A stretch of 64,000 nucleotides of DNA from Ottowia thiooxydans DSM 14619 (GCF_000422885.1 NZ_AUGX01000014.1:1-64000); one strand, 5' to 3'; positions 10,022 through 19,219 are shown, numbered from the stretch's first letter. The notes: generated by a model from the sequence alone, not told the origin. Made by a program: numbers and translations.

Positions 10022-12796
10022 ATGGGGCAAGTACAAAAATTCGCTACGCAGGGTGGCCGTTGGGGCCGCCACATGGCGATGATGGTGAGCGTGGTTGGGC
10101 TGTCTTTGTGCGCACTTATGCAAGTCGCCCAGGCAGCTCCTGTCACATTCACAAATTCTACGGCGATCACCATCACAGATTGTCCCAATCCTTGTGCTTC
10201 ACCCGGACAGGCGGCGTCGTTATATCCATCACCAATCACCGTGTCGGGCGTCACCGGCGTAGTGGAGCGGGTGTCGATCACGTTGAACGGTTTCAGCCAC
10301 GCATTTCCATCTGACACTGACTTTTTGCTTGTCTCACCCAGCGGCCGCAAATCAGTCCTCATGTCCGATTTTGGAGCAGGAGGTCCTGGGGTATCGAACA
10401 TCAACGTCACCTTGGACGACTATGCCGAGCGGCCCATTCCCTCAGTCGTCACCGGCAACACAGGTTTTCCATTTACCACTGGCAACTACCGGCCAGCCAA
10501 CTCGGGCGCGACGGATGCCTTTCCCGGACCTGCTCCAGCGGCCCCGTACACCTACACCCTGTCAGCATTCAACGGTGACAGTCCTAATGGCACGTGGAAT
10601 CTGTACATCGTTGACGACGCCAATCTCGACGGCGGTTCACTAAGCGGTGGATGGTCGATTACCTTTGACTCCAGGCCTGCGCCGCCCGCAGCTGGGGATA
10701 TCCTGATCTCTGAATTCCGCACACGAGGGGCGGGCACCACGCCACCAGGGTCTGATGGTTCCGTGGACGAATTCATTGAGCTGTACAACAACACGGATCA
10801 ATCTATTACGCTCATAGATGCCATTCCCGGTGCGGATCCGACCTCCGTGGCTGGGGCCGGTTGGCGCATCGGCGTTGCTCAAGGCGCGGCGGAAAATGAT
10901 TTCGTGGTGATCTCGCAAACTATCGGCACGACAGGCCCCTTGGCGATTGCGCCGCGCAGCTATTTTCTGTTTTCGAGTCAACCTACGGCGCCCAGCCCAG
11001 CGGGTAATACCTATAGCCTATCCACCTATCCTACTGGTACTGGCATCACCTCCAGTGGCTCCGGAAATATCGTCATCAATCCTGCATCGGCGAATGGGTT
11101 TTTACCGGACGATGCAGGCATAGCCATCTTTTCAACGGCAGCAGCAGATTCGGCGCGTCGCCTGGATTCGGTGGGTTCGACCGGCGTTACCGCAGCGGAT
11201 TACAAGGAAGGTACGGGGCTGACGCCCATCACCACGGCTGGCCAGCATAGCTGGGTACGCCGCGAGGCCTCAGGCTTTCCAAGCGACACCGGCAACAATG
11301 CCACCGACTTTGTACTGGTGGACACGTTGGGTAGAACGCTCGATGGCGTGCCAGCCGTTCTGGGTGCCCCCGGCCCCCAGCGCGGCCATACCGCAACGGC
11401 ATTCACCACCACTGCTGCCCCTATGCATGGTTCACTGGCGTTGACGCCGCTGGTGTTGGATCCTGCTCAAACGCCAACAACGGGACCGAACATGGTGTTT
11501 GATCCCACGCCTGTCGCCAACGGCAGCAGTGGGACTTTGAAGATCCGACGCGTTTATCGCAATGACTCAAGTAAGAATCTGCTCGCTCTGCGATTCAGGA
11601 TCGTGGACATCAGTACGCAAGCAGGGGGCGCGCCGCCTTTAGGGGGCCTGGATCTAAGGGTGCTCGGCTCACCGGTTCAGACGGTAACGCTGACGGATTC
11701 CAGTACACGGTCACTGGCTGCTCTGGCATTGCAAACTCCTGCTGCGCAGACGCTGGGCGGGGGGCTCAATTCGAGCCTCACCGCAGGAGTCATTACCACG
11801 ACGGCTCCGTTGGCTAGCGGCGCGTCGGTGGCGGTGGAATTCAATCTGGGCGTGAATACGGCCGACACCGCATTACCGTACCGTTTCGTCGTGATAGCCG
11901 AAGGCTTGCCTTTCGACGGCATCGGTGGGGTGTCGGCTCGAGATGAATTTGGCACATTTGGGCTAGGTGCTGACCTCTCCATCACCAAGTCCGATGGCGT
12001 ACCGTCTGCGGTGGCAGGCAGCAACGTAACCTACACCATTGTGGCCAGCAATATGGCCGGTCCGGCTCCAACAACAGCTTTGGTGAGCGATACCTTCCCG
12101 GCTGCTTGCACCACCGTGAACTGGACTTGTACTGCCAGCGGCAGCGGCACCTGCTCAACCAGCGGCTCAGGCGCCATTTCGGATAGCGTGAACCTTCCTG
12201 TGGGCGCCAGCGTCACGTATTCGGCAGTATGCTCAATCAGCGCTTCCGCCACAGGCGTCCTATCCAATACGGCTACGGTTGCGTCGACAGGCGGTGTCAC
12301 TGATCCTGATCTGGAGAACAACAGCGCGACCGACACCACCAATTTGTTGGCTCCGGGCATGTTGGGTATTTCGCCATCGACCATAGCGTTTGCCTCAATG
12401 CCCGTAGGCGGCAGCAGTGGTGCGCAAACCGTCACGCTGACCAATACCGGAGATGAAGTCCTGACGGTGACCGCGTTGACAGCAGCTACCGGACCTTTTG
12501 CCCTGTCAGGCGGTTCGTGCGGCACGCCACCCTTCATGCTGCTGGGGGGAGCTTCATGTACCCTGAGCTACGTGTTCTCTCCCACGGCGCCGGGAGCGGC
12601 GAGCCAATCCATCACTGTCACGGCCAACGTGCCGGTGAGCGGTCCTCTTGCTTTGAGCGGTACCGGCACCGGTGGCGGCGCTAGTGGGGGGGGCGTGCAA
12701 CCCGTAGCAGTGCCCACCATGGGGGAGTGGGGCGTGCTCTTGCTCGGTCTACTCGCTGCCGGCTTGGGTGTGCGGGGCGTACGCCGCCGCCAATAA
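10022..12796 (+). CDS. Large exported surface protein with lamin-tail, DUF11 and IPTL-CTERM
   Basis: This 924-residue protein has a long signal peptide (about residues 1-39, ending QVAQAAP). A P-proprotein-like beta domain follows at about 60-215, with blocks SITLNGFSHAFPSDTDFLLV and NGTWNLYIVDD. A lamin-tail domain at about 220-400 has ILISEFRTRG and DEFIELYNNTD. A DUF11-like repeat begins at about 648 (ADLSITKSDGVPSAVAGSN), and a choice-of-anchor-D-like domain begins at about 780. The end is an IPTL-CTERM sorting signal: VPTMGEWGVLLLGLLAAGLG followed by VRGVRRRQ. This gives motif, transmembrane segment and basic tail. The protein is therefore expected to be exported and processed at the cell envelope. 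No sorting enzyme gene is in the window. Confidence 0.88.
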   Translation: MGQVQKFATQGGRWGRHMAMMVSVVGLSLCALMQVAQAAPVTFTNSTAITITDCPNPCASPGQAASLYPSPITVSGVTGVVERVSITLNGFSHAFPSDTDFLLVSPSGRKSVLMSDFGAGGPGVSNINVTLDDYAERPIPSVVTGNTGFPFTTGNYRPANSGATDAFPGPAPAAPYTYTLSAFNGDSPNGTWNLYIVDDANLDGGSLSGGWSITFDSRPAPPAAGDILISEFRTRGAGTTPPGSDGSVDEFIELYNNTDQSITLIDAIPGADPTSVAGAGWRIGVAQGAAENDFVVISQTIGTTGPLAIAPRSYFLFSSQPTAPSPAGNTYSLSTYPTGTGITSSGSGNIVINPASANGFLPDDAGIAIFSTAAADSARRLDSVGSTGVTAADYKEGTGLTPITTAGQHSWVRREASGFPSDTGNNATDFVLVDTLGRTLDGVPAVLGAPGPQRGHTATAFTTTAAPMHGSLALTPLVLDPAQTPTTGPNMVFDPTPVANGSSGTLKIRRVYRNDSSKNLLALRFRIVDISTQAGGAPPLGGLDLRVLGSPVQTVTLTDSSTRSLAALALQTPAAQTLGGGLNSSLTAGVITTTAPLASGASVAVEFNLGVNTADTALPYRFVVIAEGLPFDGIGGVSARDEFGTFGLGADLSITKSDGVPSAVAGSNVTYTIVASNMAGPAPTTALVSDTFPAACTTVNWTCTASGSGTCSTSGSGAISDSVNLPVGASVTYSAVCSISASATGVLSNTATVASTGGVTDPDLENNSATDTTNLLAPGMLGISPSTIAFASMPVGGSSGAQTVTLTNTGDEVLTVTALTAATGPFALSGGSCGTPPFMLLGGASCTLSYVFSPTAPGAASQSITVTANVPVSGPLALSGTGTGGGASGGGVQPVAVPTMGEWGVLLLGLLAAGLGVRGVRRRQ

Positions 12797-12807
12797 CCAT
12801 CGAAAGG

Positions 12808-12835
12808 GTGATCTCGCCGCCTCCGGCGAGATCAC
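12808..12835. terminator. Hairpin between convergent genes
   Basis: GTGATCTCGCCG and CGGCGAGATCAC form a perfect 12-bp stem with a CCTC loop, lying 12 bp after the surface-protein stop and touching the end of the convergent lldD gene. No long T tract follows, so it may be a weak or bidirectional terminator. Confidence 0.6.
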
Positions 12836-13999
12836 TCAAGCGACCGGATACGTCCCCGGACGGAAGATCGTCTTGTCTACCGTTTCAATGCTCGTGTGGC
12901 CGCTGAAGGCCATCGTGATATCCAGCTCCTTATGGATGATCTGCAGAGCTTTGGTGACGCCGGCTTCGCCCGCGGCACCAAGGCCGTAAAGAAAAGCCCG
13001 GCCAATATAGGTTCCGTGTGCACCCAATGCTCGGGCTTTCAGTACATCTTGCCCACTGCGGATGCCGGAATCCATATGCACCTCGATCTGCGAGCCCACC
13101 GCATCCACGATGGCGGGCAGGGCAGTGATGGTGGAAGGCGCTCCGTCTAACTGGCGGCCGCCGTGGTTGCTCACGATCAGTGCATCAGCGCCGCTATCCA
13201 CCGCAAGGCGAGCGTCTTCCGCTTCCATGATGCCCTTGATGATGATCTTGCCTCCCCAGCGCTTTTTGATCCATTCCACGTCGCCCCAATTGAGCCGGGG
13301 GTCGAACTGATCGGCGGTCCATGCGCCAAGATTGGCCATGTCCGTGACACCTTTCACGTGGCCATGGATGTTGCCGAACTTGCGCCGCGGTGTTTGCAGC
13401 ATGCCAAGGCACCACCTCGGCTTCGTAGCCAGATTGATCAGGTTAGCCAGCGTTGGCTTTGGGGGTGTGGAGAGTCCATTCTTGATGTCCTTGTGTCGCT
13501 GGCCCATGATCTGCAGATCCAGCGTGATCACCAGTGCGCCGCAGCCGGCCAGTTTTGCGCGGTCAATCAGGCGTTCAATGAAATCGCGGTCGCGCATCAT
13601 GTAGAGCTGGAACCAGAATCCGGGGCCTGCATGCTGTGCCACGTCTTCGATAGAGCAGATGCTCATGGTTGAGAGGGTGAACGGCACACCGAATTTTTTG
13701 GCTGCCCGGGCGGCTGCAATTTCGCCATCCGCGTGCTGCATGCCAGTGAGGCCAGTAGGCGCGAGGGCTACCGGCATCGTGACAGGTTGCCCGATCATGG
13801 TGGTCGCAGTGGAGCGCCCCTCCATATTGACCGCCACACGCTGGCGCAGCAGCATGGTCTGAAAATCAGATTCGTTGGCGCGGTAGGTGCTTTCTGTCCA
13901 ACTGCCAGAGTCCGCGTAGTCGTAGAACATACGGGGTACGCGGCGCTGCGCGATCCGGCGCAGATCCTCTATGCAGGTGATTTTGCTTAAATCGGTCAT
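12836..13999 (-). CDS. lldD: FMN-dependent L-lactate dehydrogenase / alpha-hydroxy-acid oxidase
   Basis: This 387-residue enzyme of the FMN-dependent alpha-hydroxy acid dehydrogenase family oxidises L-lactate (or a similar 2-hydroxy acid) to the oxo acid, usually passing electrons to quinone at the membrane. Blocks seen are RRVPRMFYDYADSGSWTEST, ALAPTGLTGMQHADGE, FWFQLYMMRDRDF, IIKGIMEAEDARLAVDSGAD and the catalytic-histidine motif SNHGGRQLDGAPS. The C-terminal GRAFLYGLGAAGEAGV is also typical. It has its own promoter region, divergent from the DedA gene. Confidence 0.88.
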   Translation of the reverse strand: MTDLSKITCIEDLRRIAQRRVPRMFYDYADSGSWTESTYRANESDFQTMLLRQRVAVNMEGRSTATTMIGQPVTMPVALAPTGLTGMQHADGEIAAARAAKKFGVPFTLSTMSICSIEDVAQHAGPGFWFQLYMMRDRDFIERLIDRAKLAGCGALVITLDLQIMGQRHKDIKNGLSTPPKPTLANLINLATKPRWCLGMLQTPRRKFGNIHGHVKGVTDMANLGAWTADQFDPRLNWGDVEWIKKRWGGKIIIKGIMEAEDARLAVDSGADALIVSNHGGRQLDGAPSTITALPAIVDAVGSQIEVHMDSGIRSGQDVLKARALGAHGTYIGRAFLYGLGAAGEAGVTKALQIIHKELDITMAFSGHTSIETVDKTIFRPGTYPVA

Positions 14000-14071
14000 G
14001 GTTTCGCTCTCCTCTTGTTGGATCGTAAGTCCATTTCATGCAATACCGGCACGGCGTCTTAACATCTAGCC

Positions 14072-14626
14072 ATGGATTTATTTGAACTGATCGCCCGCTA
14101 TGGCTATGGCGCGGTAGCCATAGGCTGCTTGCTGGAAGGCGAAGCGGTGCTGCTTTTAGCTGGTTTTGCTGCACACCGGGCCTATTTGGATTTCGCCGGA
14201 GTGGTCGCAGTGGCCACAGTGGCAGGCTTTGCCGGCGATTTGTTTTTCTTTTGGTTGGGGCGGCGCCACGGTCCGGCCTTGCTCGCGCGGTGGCCTTCGT
14301 TGGCGCGCCAGAGAGAAAAGGTGGATGGCTGGATTGGGCGTTACCGCGCGGCGGTGATCATCGCAGTGCGTTTCACCTACGGTTTCCGGATCGCCGGGCC
14401 TGTGGTGATCGGCATGTCGAGCACGCCAGTGCCTGCGTTTGTCATGTTTAACGCCCTGGGCGCGTTGCTCTGGGCCAGCCTCTTCACCAGTCTGGGATGG
14501 TTCTTTGGGGAAGCCGCCCAACGCACTCTAGGACATATGCACCACCTTGAAAAGTGGCTGGCTCTGGGTTTGTTCGCTGCGGGCCTGCTATACGGAGCGT
14601 TTCGCTGGTGGCAAGGACGCCGATAA
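14072..14626 (+). CDS. DedA/SNARE-associated (VTT domain) membrane protein
   Basis: This 184-residue inner-membrane protein of the DedA family, several of whose members are now linked to lipid carrier transport, has several hydrophobic segments. The family blocks are GCLLEGEAVLLLAGFAAHR, GDLFFFWLGRRHG and, in the second half, FTYGFRIAGPVVIGMSSTP, the conserved R...G...P stretch of the VTT domain. Length is slightly shorter than the usual 200-220. It is divergent from lldD and 15 bp upstream of the small leader frame before the deaminase gene. Confidence 0.85.
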   Translation: MDLFELIARYGYGAVAIGCLLEGEAVLLLAGFAAHRAYLDFAGVVAVATVAGFAGDLFFFWLGRRHGPALLARWPSLARQREKVDGWIGRYRAAVIIAVRFTYGFRIAGPVVIGMSSTPVPAFVMFNALGALLWASLFTSLGWFFGEAAQRTLGHMHHLEKWLALGLFAAGLLYGAFRWWQGRR

Positions 14627-14641
14627 TAGGCAGGAAACCGA

Positions 14642-14704
14642 ATGACCGCTAATTCCAACGTCTCCGCGCATTCATCTACAGTTTCATCCGGTTCAGGTTC
14701 ATGA
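14642..14704 (+). CDS. Possible 20-residue leader peptide coupled to the deaminase gene
   Basis: ATG 14642 is preceded by AGGAAA and reads MTANSNVSAHSSTVSSGSGS, with 8 serines in 20 residues. Its stop codon overlaps the start of the next gene as ATGA (14701-14704), a layout typical of translational coupling. It could be a short upstream frame driving translation of the deaminase gene, or the leftover of an N-terminus displaced by a frameshift. Confidence 0.35.
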   Translation: MTANSNVSAHSSTVSSGSGS

Positions 14705-15801
14705 CTAGTACTTTTGTTCCCTCCGCGGACGCCCTCGCGCAAGGGTCGGCCGTGCATGCCTTTTGCCACGCCTTGCCCAAGGTGGAAATTCACTGCCATT
14801 TGCTGGGCGCTATTCGCCAAGACACCTTTCATGAATTGGCCCGGCGCTCCGGTGGTATCAGCACGGAGCAGATCGATGGCTTGTTCGCGCATGGTGAAAA
14901 GCGCCAAGGGGCAATTCCAGGCTTGCGAGCGCTGGAAAACCACGTATTGCGCCGCCCAGATGATTTGTACCGGCTGACGCGCGAATACCTTGAAGATGCC
15001 CGCGCGCACAACGTGCTCTATACGGAGTTTTTCTGGAACCCCACAGGCGTGGTGCAACATTCAGGCTTGTCTTACGCCGTGCTTCAAGATGCCATCGTTC
15101 AGGCCGCGCTAGATGCCGAGCGGGATCTGGGAATTGTTGGCCGTCTGGTTCCAGCCATTGATCGGGAGGCGCCGCCGCAGGCCGCTGTGGAGATGGTGGG
15201 CTGGATGGCTGCAGCCCGCCGCGAAGAAGTCCCCGGCATTGGCATTGATTACCGTGAAGGCCTCGGTGCACCTGAGCTGTTTACACAAGCTTACGCAGAT
15301 GCTCGCGCGGCTGGCTTGAAGACCACTGCGCACGCAGGTGAGTTTGGATTGCCATGGACTAACGTGAAGACTGCGCTCGACACCCTGCAGGTAGACCGCA
15401 TCGATCATGGTTATACAGCGATTGACAACCCCGAACTCACCGAGCGCTTGCGTAAGCGCGGCATGGTGTTCACGGTCGTTCCCGCCAATTCCTACTATCT
15501 GCGCACGTTGGCGCCTGAGCGCTGGGCGCTGGATCACCCCATTCGGCGCATGCTCGCATTGGGCCTGAAGATCCATCCCAACAGCGACGATCCCACTTTG
15601 CACAACATCACCCCTACCCAAGCATGGGCCATGATGGTGGAGCAGTTTGGTTGCGCGCCAGCGGAGCTGCGCGCGCTCATGCACAACGGGCTCGATGGCG
15701 CCTGGATCGAAACCGGTCGCCGTGAAGCCTGGCGCACCGAATGGGACGCCCGCTTTGATCAATTACTGCAAGAGTATTTTCCAAGCACCCCGGCGCTCTG
15801 A
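14701..15801 (+). CDS. Adenosine deaminase-family amidohydrolase
   Basis: This 366-residue metal-dependent hydrolase belongs to the adenosine/adenine deaminase family. Metal-site and catalytic blocks are present: KVEIHCHLLGAIR (H31 and H33), TTAHAGEFGLPWTN, RIDHGYTAID and PNSDDPTLHN. In adenosine deaminases the first block normally reads HxHLDG, where the aspartate contacts the ribose. Here it is leucine (L35). The usual CPxSN block is also altered, to VPANSYYL. The fold and deamination chemistry look retained, but the substrate may not be adenosine. The start overlaps the stop of the serine-rich leader frame. Confidence 0.8.
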   Translation: MTSTFVPSADALAQGSAVHAFCHALPKVEIHCHLLGAIRQDTFHELARRSGGISTEQIDGLFAHGEKRQGAIPGLRALENHVLRRPDDLYRLTREYLEDARAHNVLYTEFFWNPTGVVQHSGLSYAVLQDAIVQAALDAERDLGIVGRLVPAIDREAPPQAAVEMVGWMAAARREEVPGIGIDYREGLGAPELFTQAYADARAAGLKTTAHAGEFGLPWTNVKTALDTLQVDRIDHGYTAIDNPELTERLRKRGMVFTVVPANSYYLRTLAPERWALDHPIRRMLALGLKIHPNSDDPTLHNITPTQAWAMMVEQFGCAPAELRALMHNGLDGAWIETGRREAWRTEWDARFDQLLQEYFPSTPAL

Positions 15802-15837
15802 TCATTTTTCCATCGCGCTTTTTTCCGGAGTTTCTTC

Positions 15838-16818
15838 ATGACCGTCATCCTTCGCCGCACACTTCTGGCTGCCGCCCTTGTGGCCAGCGCGACTGGCGCC
15901 CACGCCCAAGCCGCTTGGCCCACCGCCAAACCCATTACATTGATCGTGCCCTTTACTGCAGGCGGCGCCACTGATGGGATTGCACGCCTTTTTGCTCAGA
16001 AATTGGGTGAGCAGATTGGTCAGTCGGTGGTGGTCGATAACGTGGGAGGAGGGGGCGGCGCCATTGGTACGCAAAAAGCCGCCAAGGCCACGCCTGATGG
16101 CTACACCATCCTCATGGCGGTAGATAGCCCGGCGGCCATTGCCCAGTTTGTAAATCCGGATGCCGTGAAGTACGACACTCAGCGAGATTTTGCCCCTGTG
16201 GGCATGCTCGCCATTCAGCCTCTGGTCATCATGGGCCGGCCTGGTTTGGCAGCCAATTCGTTCAAAGACGTGATCGCACAGGCCAAAGCAGAACCCAGCA
16301 AGCTGAGCTATGCCACTTCCGGCATCGGCACCATTCTTCACCTCGCCATGGAGCGTTACCAGCAGCAGGCAGGCATCAAACTGCTGCACGTACCTTATCG
16401 CGGAGGCGCTCAGGCAATCACTGATTTGATTGGAAACCAGGTGGATATGGCCATCTTGCCTTCGGGTTCGGCCATTCCTCAAATCACTGCTAAAAAAGCG
16501 AAGGGTTTGATCGTTACGGATGCCCATAGGCTCGCGGCGCTGCCGGACGTACCTTCGATCACCGAGGTGCAAGGCTTCAAAGACTTGGCCATCAATTCCT
16601 GGATAGGCGTGTTCGCACCTGCCAAGACCGCATCAGCCGTGGTTGAAAAACTCAACCTGGAGATGAACAAGGTGATGCAGCTGCCTGAGGTGCGCGCCAA
16701 GTTCGCCGAGCTGGCCATCGTGCCGGGCAGCGGCACGGCGGCCCAATTTGGCACCTTCGTCAAGAACGAACAAGCTCGTTACGAACGTATCGTGCGTGAT
16801 GCCAATATTCGTGAGTAG
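15838..16818 (+). CDS. Bug/TctC-family periplasmic solute-binding protein
   Basis: This 326-residue protein has a signal peptide (VILRRTLLAAALVASATGAHAQ) and the Bug-family framework: KPITLIVPFTAGGATDGIAR, VVVDNVGGGGGAIG, LHVPYRGGAQAITDLIGNQVD and a C-terminal FAPAKT region. Bug proteins capture carboxylates or other small anions in the periplasm, sometimes for a TctAB permease. No tctA/tctB gene is in the window. It lies 37 bp after the deaminase gene on the same strand and may be cotranscribed. The ligand is unknown. It is followed by a REP-like repeat. Confidence 0.88.
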   Translation: MTVILRRTLLAAALVASATGAHAQAAWPTAKPITLIVPFTAGGATDGIARLFAQKLGEQIGQSVVVDNVGGGGGAIGTQKAAKATPDGYTILMAVDSPAAIAQFVNPDAVKYDTQRDFAPVGMLAIQPLVIMGRPGLAANSFKDVIAQAKAEPSKLSYATSGIGTILHLAMERYQQQAGIKLLHVPYRGGAQAITDLIGNQVDMAILPSGSAIPQITAKKAKGLIVTDAHRLAALPDVPSITEVQGFKDLAINSWIGVFAPAKTASAVVEKLNLEMNKVMQLPEVRAKFAELAIVPGSGTAAQFGTFVKNEQARYERIVRDANIRE

Positions 16819-16908
16819 ATCACGAGCAGATTGAGGGAGGCGGTGATGGACAACCTCGGCGCACGATGCCCACCATCTGTTTCCCGAATTGCATTTGATT
16901 ATTTAACA

Positions 16909-16990
16909 CCGTTCGGGCTGAGCTTGTCGAAGCCTTGCGCAACGCTTCGACCCTTCGACGGGCTGGACAGGCGAAGCTCAGCGCGAACGG
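16909..16990. repeat. REP-like inverted repeat (CCGTTCG...CGAACGG)
   Basis: The block opens with CCGTTCGGGCTGAGCTTGTC and closes with the complementary GCTCAGCGCGAACGG. An inner CTTCGACCCTTCGACGGGC interrupts the stem. The same family occurs at 34129-34188 and, as a half site, at 47212. It lies between the convergent Bug and glutathione reductase genes. Confidence 0.75.
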
Positions 16991-17012
16991 ACTGCTGTAA
17001 TCAAGCATGGCC

Positions 17013-18398
17013 TTAGGTGCGTGAGACTTCCCGCATCGTCACGAACTCTTCAGCGCTCGTGGGGTGAATGCCAATCGTAGAGTCGAACTGCGCCTTGGTA
17101 GCGCCGCACTTGAGGGCGACAGCAAACCCTTGCACGATTTCGCCCGCGTCTGCGCCCACCATGTGCAGGCCCACTACGCGGTCAGTGGCGGCATCCACCA
17201 CCATCTTCACCAGCGTGCGCTCGCTGCTTCCAGAAAGCGTGTGTTTCAGAGATTTGAAATCGCTGCGAAACACTCGAATCGCGCCGTATTTTGTGCGCGC
17301 CTTTTCTTCCGAAAGACCCACGGTACCGATAGGTGGGTGGGTGAACACCGCCGTGGGGATCAGCTCGTAATCCACGGTACGCGCCGGTTTGCCCGGAGCG
17401 GCGCCGAAAAGGTGGTCAACCAATGCCATGCCTTCAGCGAGCGCCACTGGTGTTAGTTCCAAGCGGCCTACGACATCGCCCAGCGCAAAAACACTGGGGA
17501 CACTGGTGGTGAAGTGCTCATCCACCCGGATACTGCCGTTCTCCTCCTGCTGCACGCCCAATTCCGCTAAACCCAGGTTGTCCACCCGGGGTTTGCGTCC
17601 AGTGGCGTAAAGCACGACATCGGCATCGAGCACTTGGCCATCCTTGAGATGCACCTTGCGCGCGGCACCTGCCGCTTCGATGCGAGAGACCTCGCTATGC
17701 AACCGGATATCAACACCCGCCTTGCGCATTTCACTGGCTGTGAAGGCGCGCACTTCGTCGTCGAAGCTACGCAAAATCTGCTCACCCCTGTAGAGCAAAG
17801 TGACTTCGGCGCCCAGCCCATGGAAGATGCTCGCCATCTCGCAGGCGATATAGCCACCGCCCACTACCACGAGGCGTTTGGGAAACTGGGGCAAGTCGAA
17901 CATGTCGTCGGAAGTAACCGCCAATTCGCGCCCGGGAAACTCCGGCACAAACGGCACACCACCGGTAGCGATCAAGATGTTCTTGCTGGTGTGGCGGGTG
18001 GTCTGGCCATCAGGGTGAGAGACCTCCACCGTGTGCGCATCCACCAGCCGTCCGTGGCCTTGCAGGCGCTCCACCCCTCCATTGATCATCAAGCCATCGT
18101 AGATGCCGTTCAAACGGGTGATTTCTCTGGCGCGGTTGGCTTTGAGGATTTCCCAGTCAAGCACGGGCGTTCCAGGAAGCTGCCAGCCGAAGCCGCGAGA
18201 CTCTTCAAAAGCTTCGTGAAAGTGGGCGCCATAGCTATAGAGTTTCTTGGGAATGCAGCCCACGTTGACGCAGGTACCCCCCATGGGGCCACTTTCTGCC
18301 ATTCCAATGCGCGCGCCTCGCTGGGCGGCCATACGCGCTGCGCGGACACCCCCAGACCCACCGCCGATGACAAAGAGGTCGAAATCAAACTCAGCCAT
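17013..18398 (-). CDS. gor: Glutathione-disulfide reductase
   Basis: This 461-residue FAD/NADPH disulfide oxidoreductase reduces oxidised glutathione in the cytoplasm. The FAD motif VIGGGSGGVRAARMAA is at the N-terminus, and the redox-active disulfide motif GGTCVNVGCIPKK gives C43 and C48. VVGGGYIACEMASIFHGLG is the nucleotide-binding motif. The C-terminal GIHPTSAEEF holds the catalytic His-Glu pair contributed across the dimer. Length and motif order match class I glutathione reductases. It is monocistronic and convergent with the Bug gene. Confidence 0.93.
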   Translation of the reverse strand: MAEFDFDLFVIGGGSGGVRAARMAAQRGARIGMAESGPMGGTCVNVGCIPKKLYSYGAHFHEAFEESRGFGWQLPGTPVLDWEILKANRAREITRLNGIYDGLMINGGVERLQGHGRLVDAHTVEVSHPDGQTTRHTSKNILIATGGVPFVPEFPGRELAVTSDDMFDLPQFPKRLVVVGGGYIACEMASIFHGLGAEVTLLYRGEQILRSFDDEVRAFTASEMRKAGVDIRLHSEVSRIEAAGAARKVHLKDGQVLDADVVLYATGRKPRVDNLGLAELGVQQEENGSIRVDEHFTTSVPSVFALGDVVGRLELTPVALAEGMALVDHLFGAAPGKPARTVDYELIPTAVFTHPPIGTVGLSEEKARTKYGAIRVFRSDFKSLKHTLSGSSERTLVKMVVDAATDRVVGLHMVGADAGEIVQGFAVALKCGATKAQFDSTIGIHPTSAEEFVTMREVSRT

Positions 18399-18721
18399 AG
18401 CGGCCTCTCAAAAAATCAATGGACACCTCTCAAGTGTAGGCACTAGGGCAAATACAAGTGCGGCGACGGTCTTTTTTTAGATAAGTCTCGCGCTACCCTT
18501 GGCCGATCAGGATGATTGGTCCCGCGAATGGCCGCGTTCATCGTGGTCGCGATCGTCTTACGCAAGGCCTGAGGTCTTTGGATCGTGAACAAGTTCCTGG
18601 TCTCTCCGGGAGCCAGCACTAAAATTTGGATGCCTTTCCAGCTATTCAGCGCGGACTGGAGCTAGCACTGCTGAAATACCTCACCGCTGGGTTCACCACC
18701 GCAGCCTCACATAGAGCAACT
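18399..18721. other. Intergenic region, no clear gene
   Basis: The 323 bp between the divergent gor and DUF6630-like genes contain a T7 tract (18471-18477) and mixed sequence with no recognised domain. An in-frame upstream extension of the DUF6630-like gene from 18626 exists but does not look like part of the protein. Promoters for both genes should lie here; none is obvious. Confidence 0.5.
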
Positions 18722-19219
18722 ATGGATCAAGAGCATTATTGGAACGACATCTGTGAGCATTTATGCCCCGGTGATGATTCCCTACGCCAAGACGTCAAAT
18801 TGTCGATTGAAAATCCACAAAGCTACTTGGAAAAGTTCGATGACGCTCTCTGGGAAAGAGGGATAGAAGAACCTTCATTTGTTCGGCCGTGGTTGGCGCT
18901 TGTCGATGGTCTGATTTCTCGCGGTTATGCCTGTGAAATGGACTGGAAGCTCGATCCAAATGAACTGGCGTTTCAGCTAGAAAAACTTCATCCATGCAAG
19001 TCTAGAAATATCCAGCTTTCTTCATTAAGAAATAGTACGGAAGTTGGTGCTCAGATATTGCTGATCGCAGCCAAGGAGCTGCGCAATCATTCCCTTGAGT
19101 TGCTTTTCCTTGAAATCGATGGTGACTGCTACCCGCTTTCAGTGGTGCCATCAGCTAAAACTGCCGAAGTTTTAAGTTTGTCGCAGCTACTGAAACAGAA
19201 CGCAGCGATCTATCCCTGA
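18722..19219 (+). CDS. DUF6630-like protein, possible immunity protein
   Basis: This 165-residue acidic soluble protein has the pattern YWNDICEHLCPGDDSLRQDV, NPQSYLEKFDDALWERGIEE and PWLALVDGLISRGYACEMDW. I associate this with DUF6630, a domain found in small proteins often near polymorphic-toxin immunity genes. I start it at ATG 18722 (MDQEHYW); 32 codons upstream in the same frame lack family character. It is 37 bp upstream of a small exported protein on the same strand. No toxin gene is next to it. Function unknown. Confidence 0.6.
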   Translation: MDQEHYWNDICEHLCPGDDSLRQDVKLSIENPQSYLEKFDDALWERGIEEPSFVRPWLALVDGLISRGYACEMDWKLDPNELAFQLEKLHPCKSRNIQLSSLRNSTEVGAQILLIAAKELRNHSLELLFLEIDGDCYPLSVVPSAKTAEVLSLSQLLKQNAAIYP

